A stretch of DNA of 47,566 nucleotides, taken from contig NZ_JAKSYD010000290.1 of the NCBI RefSeq assembly GCF_022829605.1, positions 1 to 47,566 on the forward strand, given 5' to 3'. How positions within the stretch are numbered: the first letter of the stretch is position 1; each line of letters opens with the position of its first letter. Below the pieces are notes generated by a model, which searched no databases, was not told the origin of the DNA, and saw only the letters and a program-made list of their open reading frames with translations. The translations under genes were made by a program, and so were the position numbers. Below, one piece after another: positions 33,640 to 41,949 of this stretch. This stretch comes from Methylobacterium sp. E-065. GTDB lineage: Bacteria > Pseudomonadota > Alphaproteobacteria > Rhizobiales > Beijerinckiaceae.

Positions 33640-34524
33640 TCATCCGCCGACTTCGTTGCGGACCAGCTTGAGGAACGCCAGGGCGGCGCTCGAGAGCGGA
33701 CGCCCCGGGCTCCCCAGAATGGTGATCGCGAACGTCACCGTCGGCTGCAGGCGGCGCACGATGACCTGCCCCTTGAGGCCGCTCACGGTCACGGCCTCCG
33801 CGATGGCGAAGCCGAGCCCCGCCGCGACCATCGCGCAGGCCGCTGCCGCGTTCTGCGTCTCCGCGACGAGGCGTGGCGTCACGCCGTTGACGGTGAAGAG
33901 CTCGTCGACCTGATCGCGCAGGCGGTACTGCCGACCGAGCGAGATGTAGGGTTCGTCTTGGAGTTCGGAGAGCGGGACGGACCTGTGCCGCGCCAAACGA
34001 TGGCCGGGCGGCAGCACCACCAGCCCGGGCAATTCGATCGGCGGCGCGGCGACGAGGGCGCTGCGGCCGACCGGCAGGGCGAAGCCGAGATCGGCATTGC
34101 CGGCCTGCACCAGATCGTGGACCTCCCGTGAGCTGGCCACCACGTGCGAGATCCGCACCGGCTGCACCTCCATGGCGAAGCGTGCCAGCAACCGCGGGAT
34201 GAGCGACAGGCCCATCAGCGGCATGGCCGCGACGCGCAACTCGCCGCTGCCGACACCGCGCATGTCGTCGATGACGCGATCCAGGCTGTCCGCCGCCGCG
34301 AACAGGGTCGCGACCGCGCCTTCCAGCTTCACGGCCTCCGGCGTCGGCTGCAGATGCCGCCGCGACCGGTCGAACAGCGGCAGCCCGGTCTCGTCCTCCA
34401 GGCTGCGCAGCAGCTTCGTGACCGCGGGCTGCGTGAGCAGCATTCGCTGCGCTGCCCGGCTGACCGAGCCGCTCTGCATCACGGCCCGGAATGCTTCCAG
34501 CTGCCGAAGCCGGCTCGGCGTCAT
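33640..34524 (-). CDS. LysR-family regulator, likely controller of the Pot/dehydrogenase operon
   Basis: 294 residues from the ATG at 34524; an in-frame 30-codon extension lies in the divergent promoter region and is unlikely. The winged helix is LRQLEAFRAVMQSGSVSRAAQRMLLTQPAVTKLLRSLE, of the opine/amino-acid branch of LysR proteins (OccR/NocR-like by appearance). The effector domain starts ELRVAAMPLMGLSLIPRLLARF. It diverges from the ABC transporter/dehydrogenase operon starting at 34713, so it probably senses the imported compound and activates that operon. This resembles OccR/NocR control of octopine and nopaline genes, but the match is by eye only. Confidence 0.92.
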   Translation of the reverse strand: MTPSRLRQLEAFRAVMQSGSVSRAAQRMLLTQPAVTKLLRSLEDETGLPLFDRSRRHLQPTPEAVKLEGAVATLFAAADSLDRVIDDMRGVGSGELRVAAMPLMGLSLIPRLLARFAMEVQPVRISHVVASSREVHDLVQAGNADLGFALPVGRSALVAAPPIELPGLVVLPPGHRLARHRSVPLSELQDEPYISLGRQYRLRDQVDELFTVNGVTPRLVAETQNAAAACAMVAAGLGFAIAEAVTVSGLKGQVIVRRLQPTVTFAITILGSPGRPLSSAALAFLKLVRNEVGG

Positions 34525-34712
34525 CCGGACCCCCTGATTGGCGACCAAAAGGAATGGAACCGCAAAAATTATGAATTTGCGTCTCCCGTCAAGACTGCGC
34601 ACGTTACACAGCATTCGCGAGCCAATAGGCGCGGGATATGCTTATCGGACAAGCGTCTTGCCTGTTCAGCACGCAAGAACGGCTTTCCGATTGCTCACGG
34701 AGGCAAGCGATA
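34525..34712. promoter_or_regulatory. Divergent control region of lysR and the transporter operon
   Basis: 188 bases between divergent genes, noticeably AT-richer near 34555-34590. LysR sites (T-N11-A type) are expected here. I could not pick one with confidence. Confidence 0.45.
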
Positions 34713-35750
34713 ATGCGGTCGTTACTGGGGCTTTTCGCAGCGGCGACCGTCGCGCTGGTTGCAGTGCAGGCTCCGGCCTTGTCTGAGCAGCGCTTCACCG
34801 TCGCGGGCTACGGCGGCAGCTACGAGCAGATCATGCGCACGAGCGTCATTCCGACGTTCGAGCGCGAGAACGGCGTCCGGATCGACTATCTGACCGGCAA
34901 TTCCTCCGACAACCTCGCCCGGATGCAGGCGCAGCGCGGCAATCAGACGGTCGGCGTCGCGGTGCTGGACGACGGGCCGATGGTCCAGGCGGTATCGCTC
35001 GGCCTGTGCCGGAACCTGCCCGATGCGGTGCGGGACGCGGTCTACCCGATCGCGGTCCTGGGTGACGACCACGCCGTCGGCACCGGCTTCGGCTACACCG
35101 GTATCGCCTACAACACGAAGTTGTTCGCAGAGCGCGGCTTCCCGGCGCCGACCTCCTGGATGGATCTGGCCCGGCCGGAGTACCGGCAGCGGATCGCGAT
35201 CCCCGGTATCGACAACACCTACGGCGTTCACACCCTGGCGATGATGGCCCGCATCCACGGCGGCGGCGACGGCGACATCGCGCCCGGGCTGAAGGTCATG
35301 CGTCAGCAGATCAACCCGAACGTGCTGGCCTACGAAAGCTCGCCCGGCAAGATGAGCGAGATGTTCCAGTCGGGCGAGATCTGGCTCGCCGTTTGGGGCT
35401 CGTCCCGGGTCGCCGCCATGCAGCAGGCGGGCTTTCCGCTGGCCATCGCCCGGCCGAAAGAGGGGGCCGTCGTCCTGATGACGGCGGGCTGCGCGATCAC
35501 CGGCAGCCCGGAGCCGGCGCTGGCCGACAAGTTCCTCGCCTATCTCGTCTCGCCGAAGGTCCAGGAGATTTTCGCCACGCAGTACGGGGCGGGCCCGACC
35601 AACCGCACGGCGAAGCTGCCGCCGGAGGTCGCGAGCCGCGTGATCTATGGCGAGGATCAGGTGCGGTCGCTGATCGGCCTCGACTGGGACGTGGTCAATC
35701 GCAACCGCGCCGACTGGACCCGGCAGTGGCAGCGGCAGGTCGAGCGCTGA
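34713..35750 (+). CDS. Pot-type (polyamine/opine family) ABC substrate-binding protein
   Basis: 345 residues with a signal peptide of about 24 residues (LLGLFAAATVALVAVQAPALS). The mature part begins QRFTVAGYGGSYEQIMRTSVIPTFERENGVRIDYLTGNSSDNLARM, as in the PotD/SpuD-related group that binds spermidine, putrescine or similar cations. Later landmarks are FGYTGIAYNTKLF and the PTSWMDLARPEYRQRIAIPGI hinge. The ATG at 34713 has GGAGG eleven bases upstream. The stop overlaps the ATPase gene start. It is the receptor for the importer encoded by the next three genes, and its ligand is presumably what the dehydrogenases downstream oxidise. Confidence 0.92.
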   Translation: MRSLLGLFAAATVALVAVQAPALSEQRFTVAGYGGSYEQIMRTSVIPTFERENGVRIDYLTGNSSDNLARMQAQRGNQTVGVAVLDDGPMVQAVSLGLCRNLPDAVRDAVYPIAVLGDDHAVGTGFGYTGIAYNTKLFAERGFPAPTSWMDLARPEYRQRIAIPGIDNTYGVHTLAMMARIHGGGDGDIAPGLKVMRQQINPNVLAYESSPGKMSEMFQSGEIWLAVWGSSRVAAMQQAGFPLAIARPKEGAVVLMTAGCAITGSPEPALADKFLAYLVSPKVQEIFATQYGAGPTNRTAKLPPEVASRVIYGEDQVRSLIGLDWDVVNRNRADWTRQWQRQVER

Positions 35751-36811
35751 TGTCCGCGCCCGCCTTCCTCACCCTCGACGGTCTGGGCAAGGATTACGGC
35801 ACGGTCACCGCCGTGCGCGACGTCAGCCTCACGGTCGCGCCCGGCGAGTTCCTTGGCCTGCTCGGACCCTCCGGCTGCGGCAAGACCACGACGCTGCAGA
35901 TGATCGCCGGCTTCGAGACGCCGAGCCGCGGCCGCATCCTGATGGAGGGGCGCGACCTGACCGGGACCCCGCCGGCCAAGCGCGGCATCGGCCTCGTGTT
36001 CCAGTCCTACGCGCTATTCCCGCACATGAATGCGGCCGAGAACGTCGCTTTCGGCCTGGAGATGCGCGGCGTGCCGAAGGCGGAGCGGGCCAAGCGCGTC
36101 GCCGAGGCTTTGGCCCAGGTCCGCCTCGGCCACCTCGCCGAGCGCTTTCCCCGCAACATGTCGGGCGGCCAGCAGCAGCGGGTCGCCCTGGCGCGGGCGC
36201 TGGTGGTCGAGCCGCGGCTGCTGCTCCTCGACGAGCCACTCTCGAACCTCGACGCCAAGCTGCGCGAGGAGATGCAGGTCGAGCTGCGCGAATTGCAGCG
36301 CCGGATCGGCGTCACCACGGTGCTGGTCACCCACGATCAGGCCGAGGCGATGGCCCTGTGCGATCGGGTGGCGATCATGCAGGGCGGTCGGGTCGTGCAG
36401 ATCGACGCCCCCTGGCAGGCCTACGACATCCCGGCGGACGCGTTCGTCGCCGACTTCCTGGGCCGCAGCAACCGGCTGCCGGCGCGGGCCGCCTCCGGCG
36501 AGGCGGAGGCGGCGGGCCACCGCTTCTCCCTGCCGCCGGAACTCGCCGACCGCCAGGGCGACATCCTTCTGACGATCCGGCCAGAGCGCATGCGCATCCG
36601 CTGCGAGCAGGCGCCCGAGGGGCCACCCGGACTCGAGGGCCGCGTGCAGGCCCGGCTCTTCCTCGGCGGCTACTGGCTCTACACGGTGGCGACGGCCTTG
36701 GGCGCCTTCGCCGTCATGGCGCAGAACACCGGCGCGACGCCTCTCGATGAGGGCGCCGCCGTGACGCTGGACTGGGACGCCCACAGCCTGCGGCGGCTAG
36801 AGCCGGCATGA
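35750..36811 (+). CDS. Pot-type ABC transporter ATP-binding protein
   Basis: 353 residues. Walker A is GPSGCGKTT (about 39-47), the Q-loop is GLVFQSYALFPHM, the signature is MSGGQQQRVALARAL and Walker B is LLLLDEPLSNLD. The C-terminal OB-fold (TOBE) domain begins near ILLTIRPERMRIR and serves as a regulatory domain in PotA/FbpC-type ATPases. It powers uptake by the two permeases downstream. Its start codon shares one base with the stop of the binding-protein gene, so expression is coupled. Confidence 0.95.
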   Translation: MSAPAFLTLDGLGKDYGTVTAVRDVSLTVAPGEFLGLLGPSGCGKTTTLQMIAGFETPSRGRILMEGRDLTGTPPAKRGIGLVFQSYALFPHMNAAENVAFGLEMRGVPKAERAKRVAEALAQVRLGHLAERFPRNMSGGQQQRVALARALVVEPRLLLLDEPLSNLDAKLREEMQVELRELQRRIGVTTVLVTHDQAEAMALCDRVAIMQGGRVVQIDAPWQAYDIPADAFVADFLGRSNRLPARAASGEAEAAGHRFSLPPELADRQGDILLTIRPERMRIRCEQAPEGPPGLEGRVQARLFLGGYWLYTVATALGAFAVMAQNTGATPLDEGAAVTLDWDAHSLRRLEPA

Positions 36812-37692
36812 CCCGCCTCGATCGCCTCACCCCGGCGCTTCTCACGGCGCCCTCCGCCCTCGTGTATGCCGCGGCGCTGCTGGTCCCGCTCGCCGGCGTG
36901 CTGGCCTTAAGCCTGCACGGCTTCGACTTCGAAAAGGGCGTGCTGCCCGGCTGGGGGCTCGCCAACTACCAGGATCTCTTCACCGATCCGCTGTTCGGCG
37001 AGGCCCTGGCGCGGACCTTCCGCATCGCCGGGCTGACCACCCTGATCTGCCTCCTCGTCGGGGTGCCGGAGGCCTGGATCATCCACCGCATGGATCCGCG
37101 CTGGCGCGGGCCGATGCTCCTCGTCGTGGTCGGTCCGCTGCTGGTCTCGGTGGTGGTGCGCAATTTCGGCTGGATGGTGCTGCTCGGCACGAACGGCCTC
37201 GTGAACCAGACGCTCACCGCCCTCCACCTGCCGGGCGCTCCCTACCGGCTGATGTTCACGGAACTCGCGGTGGTGATCGGCCTCGTCCACGTGATGGTGC
37301 CGCTCGTGGTGCTGTCCGTCTGGGCGAGCCTCGGGCGGCTCGATCCGGTGCTGGAGCGCGCCGCCACCAGCCTCGGCGCGGGGCGGTTCACGGTGTTCAC
37401 CCGCATCGTGTTGCCCAACGTCATGCCGGGGGTCATGGCCGGGGCGCTGATGGTGTTCTGCCTCTCGGCCTCGGCCTTCGCGACGCCCGCCATGCTTGGG
37501 GGCAAGCGTCTGAAGGTCGTCTCCAGCATGACCTACAACGAGTTCCTCAACACCCTGAACTGGCCGCTCGGCGCGGCGCTCGCCACCGTGCTGATGGCGG
37601 CGATCCTGCTCGCCACGCTCCTCTGGACGCGGCTCGTCGAAAAGCGGGCGCTGCGGCGCCTCGGCGAAGTCGCGCAGGGAGGCCCGGCATGA
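36808..37692 (+). CDS. Pot-type ABC transporter permease 1 (PotB-like)
   Basis: 294 residues with about six hydrophobic segments. The first helix is APSALVYAAALLVPLAGVLALSL. The coupling-helix motif that contacts the ATPase is seen as RAATSLGAGRFTVFTRIVLPNVMPGVMAG, the EAA-type loop of Pot and Fbp permeases. It overlaps the ATPase gene (ATGA) and the next permease gene. With the second permease it forms the inner-membrane pore. Confidence 0.94.
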   Translation: MTRLDRLTPALLTAPSALVYAAALLVPLAGVLALSLHGFDFEKGVLPGWGLANYQDLFTDPLFGEALARTFRIAGLTTLICLLVGVPEAWIIHRMDPRWRGPMLLVVVGPLLVSVVVRNFGWMVLLGTNGLVNQTLTALHLPGAPYRLMFTELAVVIGLVHVMVPLVVLSVWASLGRLDPVLERAATSLGAGRFTVFTRIVLPNVMPGVMAGALMVFCLSASAFATPAMLGGKRLKVVSSMTYNEFLNTLNWPLGAALATVLMAAILLATLLWTRLVEKRALRRLGEVAQGGPA

Positions 37693-38504
37693 GCGGTGAT
37701 AGCTCCAGCCGCAACGGCCCCCTGGCGCTGGCCTTCCACGCCCTGTTCATCGCCTTCATCCTGGCGCCGCTCGTCGTGGTGATCGCCGTCTCGTTCACCG
37801 GCCAGGGCTACCTCGCCTTGCCGTTCGACGGCCTGTCGCTGCGCTGGTGGCGGGCAATCGGCGACAACCCGCGCTTCCTGGAGAGCTTCTGGTACAGCAC
37901 GCGCCTCGGGGTGACGGCCGCGACGATCTCCGCCCTGATCGCCGTCCCGGCCGCCCTGGCGATCGCCCGCTGGCGCTTCCCCGGCCGGGGGGCCCTCGTG
38001 GCGATCCTGGCCTCGCCGCTGATGATCCCGCACGTGGTGCTGGGCGTGGCGCTGCTGCGCTTCTTCTCCGGCTTCGGCCTGTCCGGCAGCTTCGCCGGCC
38101 TCGTGGCGGCTCATGTCATCGTGATCACGCCCTACATGCTGCGCCTCGTCGGCGCCGGCCTGTCGGGGCTCGATCCGCGCATCGAGCGCGCCGCCGAGAG
38201 CCTCGGCGCCGACCGGTTCACGGTGTTCCGGCGCGTGACCCTGCCGCTGATCGCGCCGGGCCTCGCGGGCGGCTGGATCCTGGCCTTCGTGACCAGCTTC
38301 GACGAGCTGACGGTGAGCCTGTTCCTGGCTTCGCCGGCCGCCAACCCGCTGCCGGTGCAGCTGTTCAACTACATCGACCAGATGACCGATCCGCTGGTCG
38401 CCTCGGTCTCGGCGGCGCTGATCCTCGTCACCGCCCTGGTCCTCTTGGGGCTCGATCGCTTCTACCCGATCGACCGCCTGCTCACCGGGGAGCGCCGCGC
38501 ATGA
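37689..38504 (+). CDS. Pot-type ABC transporter permease 2 (PotC-like)
   Basis: 271 residues with six predicted helices. The EAA-type loop reads RAAESLGADRFTVFRRVTLPLIAPGLAGG, close to that of its partner. The C-terminal AFVTSFDELTVSLFLASP is typical of PotC-like permeases. It starts in an ATGA overlap with the preceding permease gene and its stop overlaps the first DAO gene, which ties the transporter to the oxidative enzymes in one transcript. Confidence 0.94.
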   Translation: MSGDSSSRNGPLALAFHALFIAFILAPLVVVIAVSFTGQGYLALPFDGLSLRWWRAIGDNPRFLESFWYSTRLGVTAATISALIAVPAALAIARWRFPGRGALVAILASPLMIPHVVLGVALLRFFSGFGLSGSFAGLVAAHVIVITPYMLRLVGAGLSGLDPRIERAAESLGADRFTVFRRVTLPLIAPGLAGGWILAFVTSFDELTVSLFLASPAANPLPVQLFNYIDQMTDPLVASVSAALILVTALVLLGLDRFYPIDRLLTGERRA

Positions 38505-39634
38505 CAGCGACCGGACAAGACACGCGCGACGCCATCGTGGTCGGCGGCGGGCTCGTGGGCGCGGCCATCGCCTACGGCCTCCAGCGACAGGGCCTGTCGA
38601 CCGTGATGCTCGACGAGGGCGACGTCGCCCACCGGGCGAGCCGGGGCAATTTCGGGCTGGTCTGGGTGCAGTCGAAGGGGCTCGGCGCGCCGCATTACCA
38701 GCACTGGACCCACGCCTCGGCCCAGGCTTGGCCGGAACTCGCCGCCGACCTCCTCGCGACGACCGGCATCGGCGTCGGGCTGCACCAGCCGGGAGGCCTG
38801 CATTTCTGCTTCTCGGATGACGAGATGGCCCAGCGCGACGCGCTGATGGGTCAGCTGCGCCGGGAGGCCGGTAATGCCGGTTACGCGTACCGCATGATCC
38901 CGGCCGCGGAGCTGCGCGACATGGTTCCAGGCCTCGGCCCCCAGGTCGTGGGCGCCTCGTGGACACCCTACGATGGCCATGCGAGCCCGCTGCACCTCCT
39001 GCGCGCGCTTCATGCGGCGTTTCAGGATCTCGGCGGCCTCTACCGGCCGAACGCCAAGGTCACCGCCATCAAGGCGGCCCCACGCGACTTCACCGTCGCG
39101 ATCGGGTCCGAGACTGTCCGGGCGCCGCGGCTCGTCCTAGCTTCGGGCCTCGGCAACGCCGACCTCGCGCCCTTGGTCGGCCTGTCGGCGCCCCTGCGGC
39201 CCGAGCGCGGGCAGATCCTCGTCACGGAGCGCACCCGGCAGGTGCTGGGTCTGCCGACCCATGTCGTCCGCCAGACCGAGGAGGGCTCGCTGCTGCTGGG
39301 CGACAGCAAGGAGGATATGGGCTTCGACACCCTGACACAGACCCCCGCGATCATGCGGGCCATCGCCAACAAGGCGGTCCGGACCTTCCCGTGGATCGCC
39401 GAGCTGAACATCGTCCGGGCCTGGGCGGCGCTGCGCGTGATGTCGCCGGACGGCAAGCCGATCTACGACGAATCCGAGCGTTATCCGGGCGCCACCATCG
39501 CCAATTGCCATTCCGGCGTCACCCTGGCCGGCGCGCATGCGAGCCTGCTCGCCCCGATGATCGCGACTGGCGCGCTGGCGCCGGAGATGTCCCCCTTCAG
39601 CGCGAGACGGTTCGATGTTCAGAAGGCGGCCTGA
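38501..39634 (+). CDS. FAD-dependent oxidoreductase, DAO family
   Basis: 377 residues. FAD motif DAIVVGGGLVGAAIAYGLQRQGLSTVMLDEG is at about 10-40, and SRGNFGLVWVQSKGLG follows, the DAO-family region that packs against the flavin. The C-terminal NCHSGVTLAGAHASLLAPMI completes the FAD site. Members oxidise the C-N bond of glycine, sarcosine, D-amino acids, proline or opines, forming an imine. Placed after a Pot-type importer and before a [2Fe-2S] protein and an HcnB-like flavoprotein, it looks like one subunit of a membrane-linked amino-acid or opine dehydrogenase. The next gene starts 20 bases before its stop. Confidence 0.92.
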   Translation: MTATGQDTRDAIVVGGGLVGAAIAYGLQRQGLSTVMLDEGDVAHRASRGNFGLVWVQSKGLGAPHYQHWTHASAQAWPELAADLLATTGIGVGLHQPGGLHFCFSDDEMAQRDALMGQLRREAGNAGYAYRMIPAAELRDMVPGLGPQVVGASWTPYDGHASPLHLLRALHAAFQDLGGLYRPNAKVTAIKAAPRDFTVAIGSETVRAPRLVLASGLGNADLAPLVGLSAPLRPERGQILVTERTRQVLGLPTHVVRQTEEGSLLLGDSKEDMGFDTLTQTPAIMRAIANKAVRTFPWIAELNIVRAWAALRVMSPDGKPIYDESERYPGATIANCHSGVTLAGAHASLLAPMIATGALAPEMSPFSARRFDVQKAA

Positions 39635-39935
39635 GGCCCGTCCGGCCGCCGGGGACCAACTGGTGGAGGTCTTCGTCGCGGGCCAGCCCGTCCGCGTGCC
39701 AGAGGGCGCCTCGGCGGCTGCCGCCGTCCTGCTGTCGGGCACGCCGGCGATCCGCACGACGCCGGTCAACGGGGCGCCGCGCTTGCCCTATTGCATGATC
39801 GGCATCTGCTTCGACTGCCTCGCCGAGATCGACGGCGTGGCCAACCGGCAATCCTGCCTCGTGCCGGTCGCCCCCGGCATGCGGATCGAGCCGCAGCTCG
39901 GCGCCCGCGCGGCGCGGATCGAGGACGCCGCATGA
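39615..39935 (+). CDS. [2Fe-2S] ferredoxin-like subunit (HcnA/OoxA-type)
   Basis: 106 residues of the Fer2_4 type. Cluster ligands are C60, C65, C68 and C81 (C-x4-C-x2-C-x12-C; LPYCMIGICFDC then RQSC). It lacks a second cluster. Such small proteins are one subunit of hydrogen cyanide synthase, D-hydroxyproline dehydrogenase and opine oxidases, carrying electrons between the flavin subunits. It overlaps the preceding DAO gene by 20 bases and the next gene by four. The most upstream ATG is used because it gives the strand before the fold. Confidence 0.9.
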   Translation: MFRRRPEARPAAGDQLVEVFVAGQPVRVPEGASAAAAVLLSGTPAIRTTPVNGAPRLPYCMIGICFDCLAEIDGVANRQSCLVPVAPGMRIEPQLGARAARIEDAA

Positions 39936-41329
39936 GCTACGATCTCGCCATCGTCGGCGCAGGCCCGGCCGGCATGGCCGCCGCCATTGAGGCCGCGTCC
40001 CTCGGGCTCTCCGTCACCGTGCTGGACGAGCAGCCCGCCCCGGGCGGACAGGTTTTCCGCGCGGTGGAAGCCGCCGCCAGCGACCCGGCGCTCGCCGGCG
40101 AGTTCCTCGATGCCGGCGGCGCCCTGGCGGGCGCGTTCCGCGCCACGAAGGGGATCGCCTACCGGCCCAGGACCACGCTCTGGCACCTCGACCCCGATGC
40201 GGGCCTGCTGTCCGTCGCCGCGGATGGCGCCACCGCGGAGATCGAGGCGCGGCGCGTCCTGCTGGCGACCGGCGCCCAGGAGCGGCCCGTGCCGATTCCC
40301 GGCTGGACGCTGCCGGGCGTCATGAGCGCGGGCGCCGCCCAGATCCTGCTCAAGACGGCCGGCGCCGTGCCGGAGGGATCCGTGGTGATCGCCGGGCAGG
40401 GGCCGCTCTGCTGGCTGCTCGCCGTGCAGCTCTTGCGCGCCGGCGTGGAGCGGCTGACGCTGCTGGAGACTGGTGCCGGTGGTGGCCTCCGGGACGCGCT
40501 GCGGGCGGGCGGCCTCTGGACCGGCCGCAAGCTCCTCGCGAAGGGCGTGGCCCTGATGCGCGAGACCCGGGCGCGGGGCCTCACCGTAGTGCGCAACGTC
40601 CGCGACCTCCGGGCAGAGGGGGATGGACGGGTCTCGACCGTGCGCTGGCACCAGGGAGGCCGCGACCACGCGATCGCCTGCGACACGCTCCTCCTGCACG
40701 AAGGGGTGATTCCATCGACCCACATCACTCGGGCGCTGGGACTCGATCACGACTGGGACGACAGGCAGCTCTGCTGGCGCCCCCGCCTCGACCCCTGGGG
40801 CGCCACGAGCCATCAGACCGTGGCGGTGGCGGGCGATGGCGGCGGCATCGGCGGCTGGGAAGCCGCCGCCGCGGATGGGCGGTTGGCTGCGATCGACGCA
40901 GCCCACCGGCTTGGTCAGTTCGATGCGGTCGCCCGCGACGCCCGCGCCGCGGGGATCCGCAAGGTGCAGCGCGCCGCCCTGGCGCTCCGGCCCTTCCTCG
41001 ACCGGCTCTATCGCCCCGCCTCGGCGATCCTCACCCCCGCCGACGAAACCATCGTCTGCCGCTGCGAGGAAATCACCGCCGGGCAGATCCGCGGGGCCGC
41101 CCGCCTTGGCGCCGCCGGCCCGAACCAGGTCAAGGCCTTCCTGCGGGCTGGCATGGGTCCCTGCCAGGGGCGCATGTGCGGCACCGTCGTCGCCGGGCTG
41201 ATCGCCGAGACCCGCGGGGCCTCCATGGAAACGGTCGGGGCCCTGCGGCCGCGGGCCCCGTTCAAGCCGATGACGGTGGGCGAGCTCGCGAACGAACGGC
41301 CGGACGCAATCCCGGAGTTGACCGCATGA
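39932..41329 (+). CDS. HcnB-like FAD/NAD-binding oxidoreductase subunit with [2Fe-2S] domain
   Basis: 465 residues. The N-terminal FAD motif is LAIVGAGPAGMAAAIEAASLG (5-25); a second Rossmann motif VVIAGQGPLCWLLAVQLL starts at about 151. The typical ATGAQERPVPIPGWTLPGV block is present. A C-terminal BFD-like [2Fe-2S] domain has C376, C378 (VCRCEE), C411 and C416 (GPCQGRMC). This layout is that of HcnB and the alpha subunit of opine or D-hydroxyproline dehydrogenases. It passes electrons from the DAO-type subunit toward the respiratory chain. Its start overlaps the ferredoxin gene. Confidence 0.93.
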   Translation: MSYDLAIVGAGPAGMAAAIEAASLGLSVTVLDEQPAPGGQVFRAVEAAASDPALAGEFLDAGGALAGAFRATKGIAYRPRTTLWHLDPDAGLLSVAADGATAEIEARRVLLATGAQERPVPIPGWTLPGVMSAGAAQILLKTAGAVPEGSVVIAGQGPLCWLLAVQLLRAGVERLTLLETGAGGGLRDALRAGGLWTGRKLLAKGVALMRETRARGLTVVRNVRDLRAEGDGRVSTVRWHQGGRDHAIACDTLLLHEGVIPSTHITRALGLDHDWDDRQLCWRPRLDPWGATSHQTVAVAGDGGGIGGWEAAAADGRLAAIDAAHRLGQFDAVARDARAAGIRKVQRAALALRPFLDRLYRPASAILTPADETIVCRCEEITAGQIRGAARLGAAGPNQVKAFLRAGMGPCQGRMCGTVVAGLIAETRGASMETVGALRPRAPFKPMTVGELANERPDAIPELTA

Positions 41330-41949
41330 CGGCGAAACCTCGCATCGTGATCGTCGGCGGCGGTCCGGCTGGCCGCGCCGCCCTGGCTGCGCTGCCAGGC
41401 GCCGTCCAGATCGCCCGGCCCGAGGCCACGGCCTGGCACGCCGAGCCCGGCCGCCTCTGGGTCGAGGGCGACGGGCAGGTCTGGGCCGAGCCGTTCGACG
41501 CCCTGCTGGTCTGCGCCGACGAGCCGCTGCTGCTGGCCGCCCTCGGCTGCGCCATCCGGGACGGCCGGGTCGTGGCTGATGCCGATGGCCGGACCAGCCT
41601 GCCGGGCGTCTCGGTAGCCGGCCGTGTCGCGGGGGCAGCAGATTCGCAGGAGGCGGAGCGTCAGGCGACCATCGCCGCGTGCGCCCTAGCCGCCGGGCCG
41701 TTGGACACGGATGCGCCGGGGATCCCGCCCGCCGAGACCGCGCCCGTGCTGCGGCTCGATCCGGTGGATATCGCGGCTTTGCTGGAGCAGCCCGCCGGCC
41801 CCGAGCGTGACCGGGCCGCGCTCGCGCAGCGCGCAATCCTGGGTGCGGTTGTGCCAGTGCGTCCCGTCAGCCTCGCGGCGCTGGCCAGCCTCGTGGCCGC
41901 GATGCCGGAGGCGGTTCCCCCGCAGACGGATACGGGCGCGCTGGCATGA
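41326..41949 (+). CDS. Shortened flavoprotein-like protein of unknown role
   Basis: 207 residues. It begins KPRIVIVGGGPAGRAALAAL, a good dinucleotide-binding motif, followed by a short body (WHAEPGRLWVEGDGQVWAEPFDALLVCAD and LGCAIRDGRVVADADGRTSLPGVSVAGRVAGA) that resembles pieces of an HcnB-type chain with most of the central domain missing. The C-terminus, ending VRPVSLAALASLVAAMPEAVP, is reminiscent of the tail of related subunits. Start and stop overlap the neighbours (ATGA), so it is kept as a translated operon member, not an obvious pseudogene. It may be an assembly or accessory subunit. I do not know a named family. Confidence 0.72.
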   Translation: MTAKPRIVIVGGGPAGRAALAALPGAVQIARPEATAWHAEPGRLWVEGDGQVWAEPFDALLVCADEPLLLAALGCAIRDGRVVADADGRTSLPGVSVAGRVAGAADSQEAERQATIAACALAAGPLDTDAPGIPPAETAPVLRLDPVDIAALLEQPAGPERDRAALAQRAILGAVVPVRPVSLAALASLVAAMPEAVPPQTDTGALA

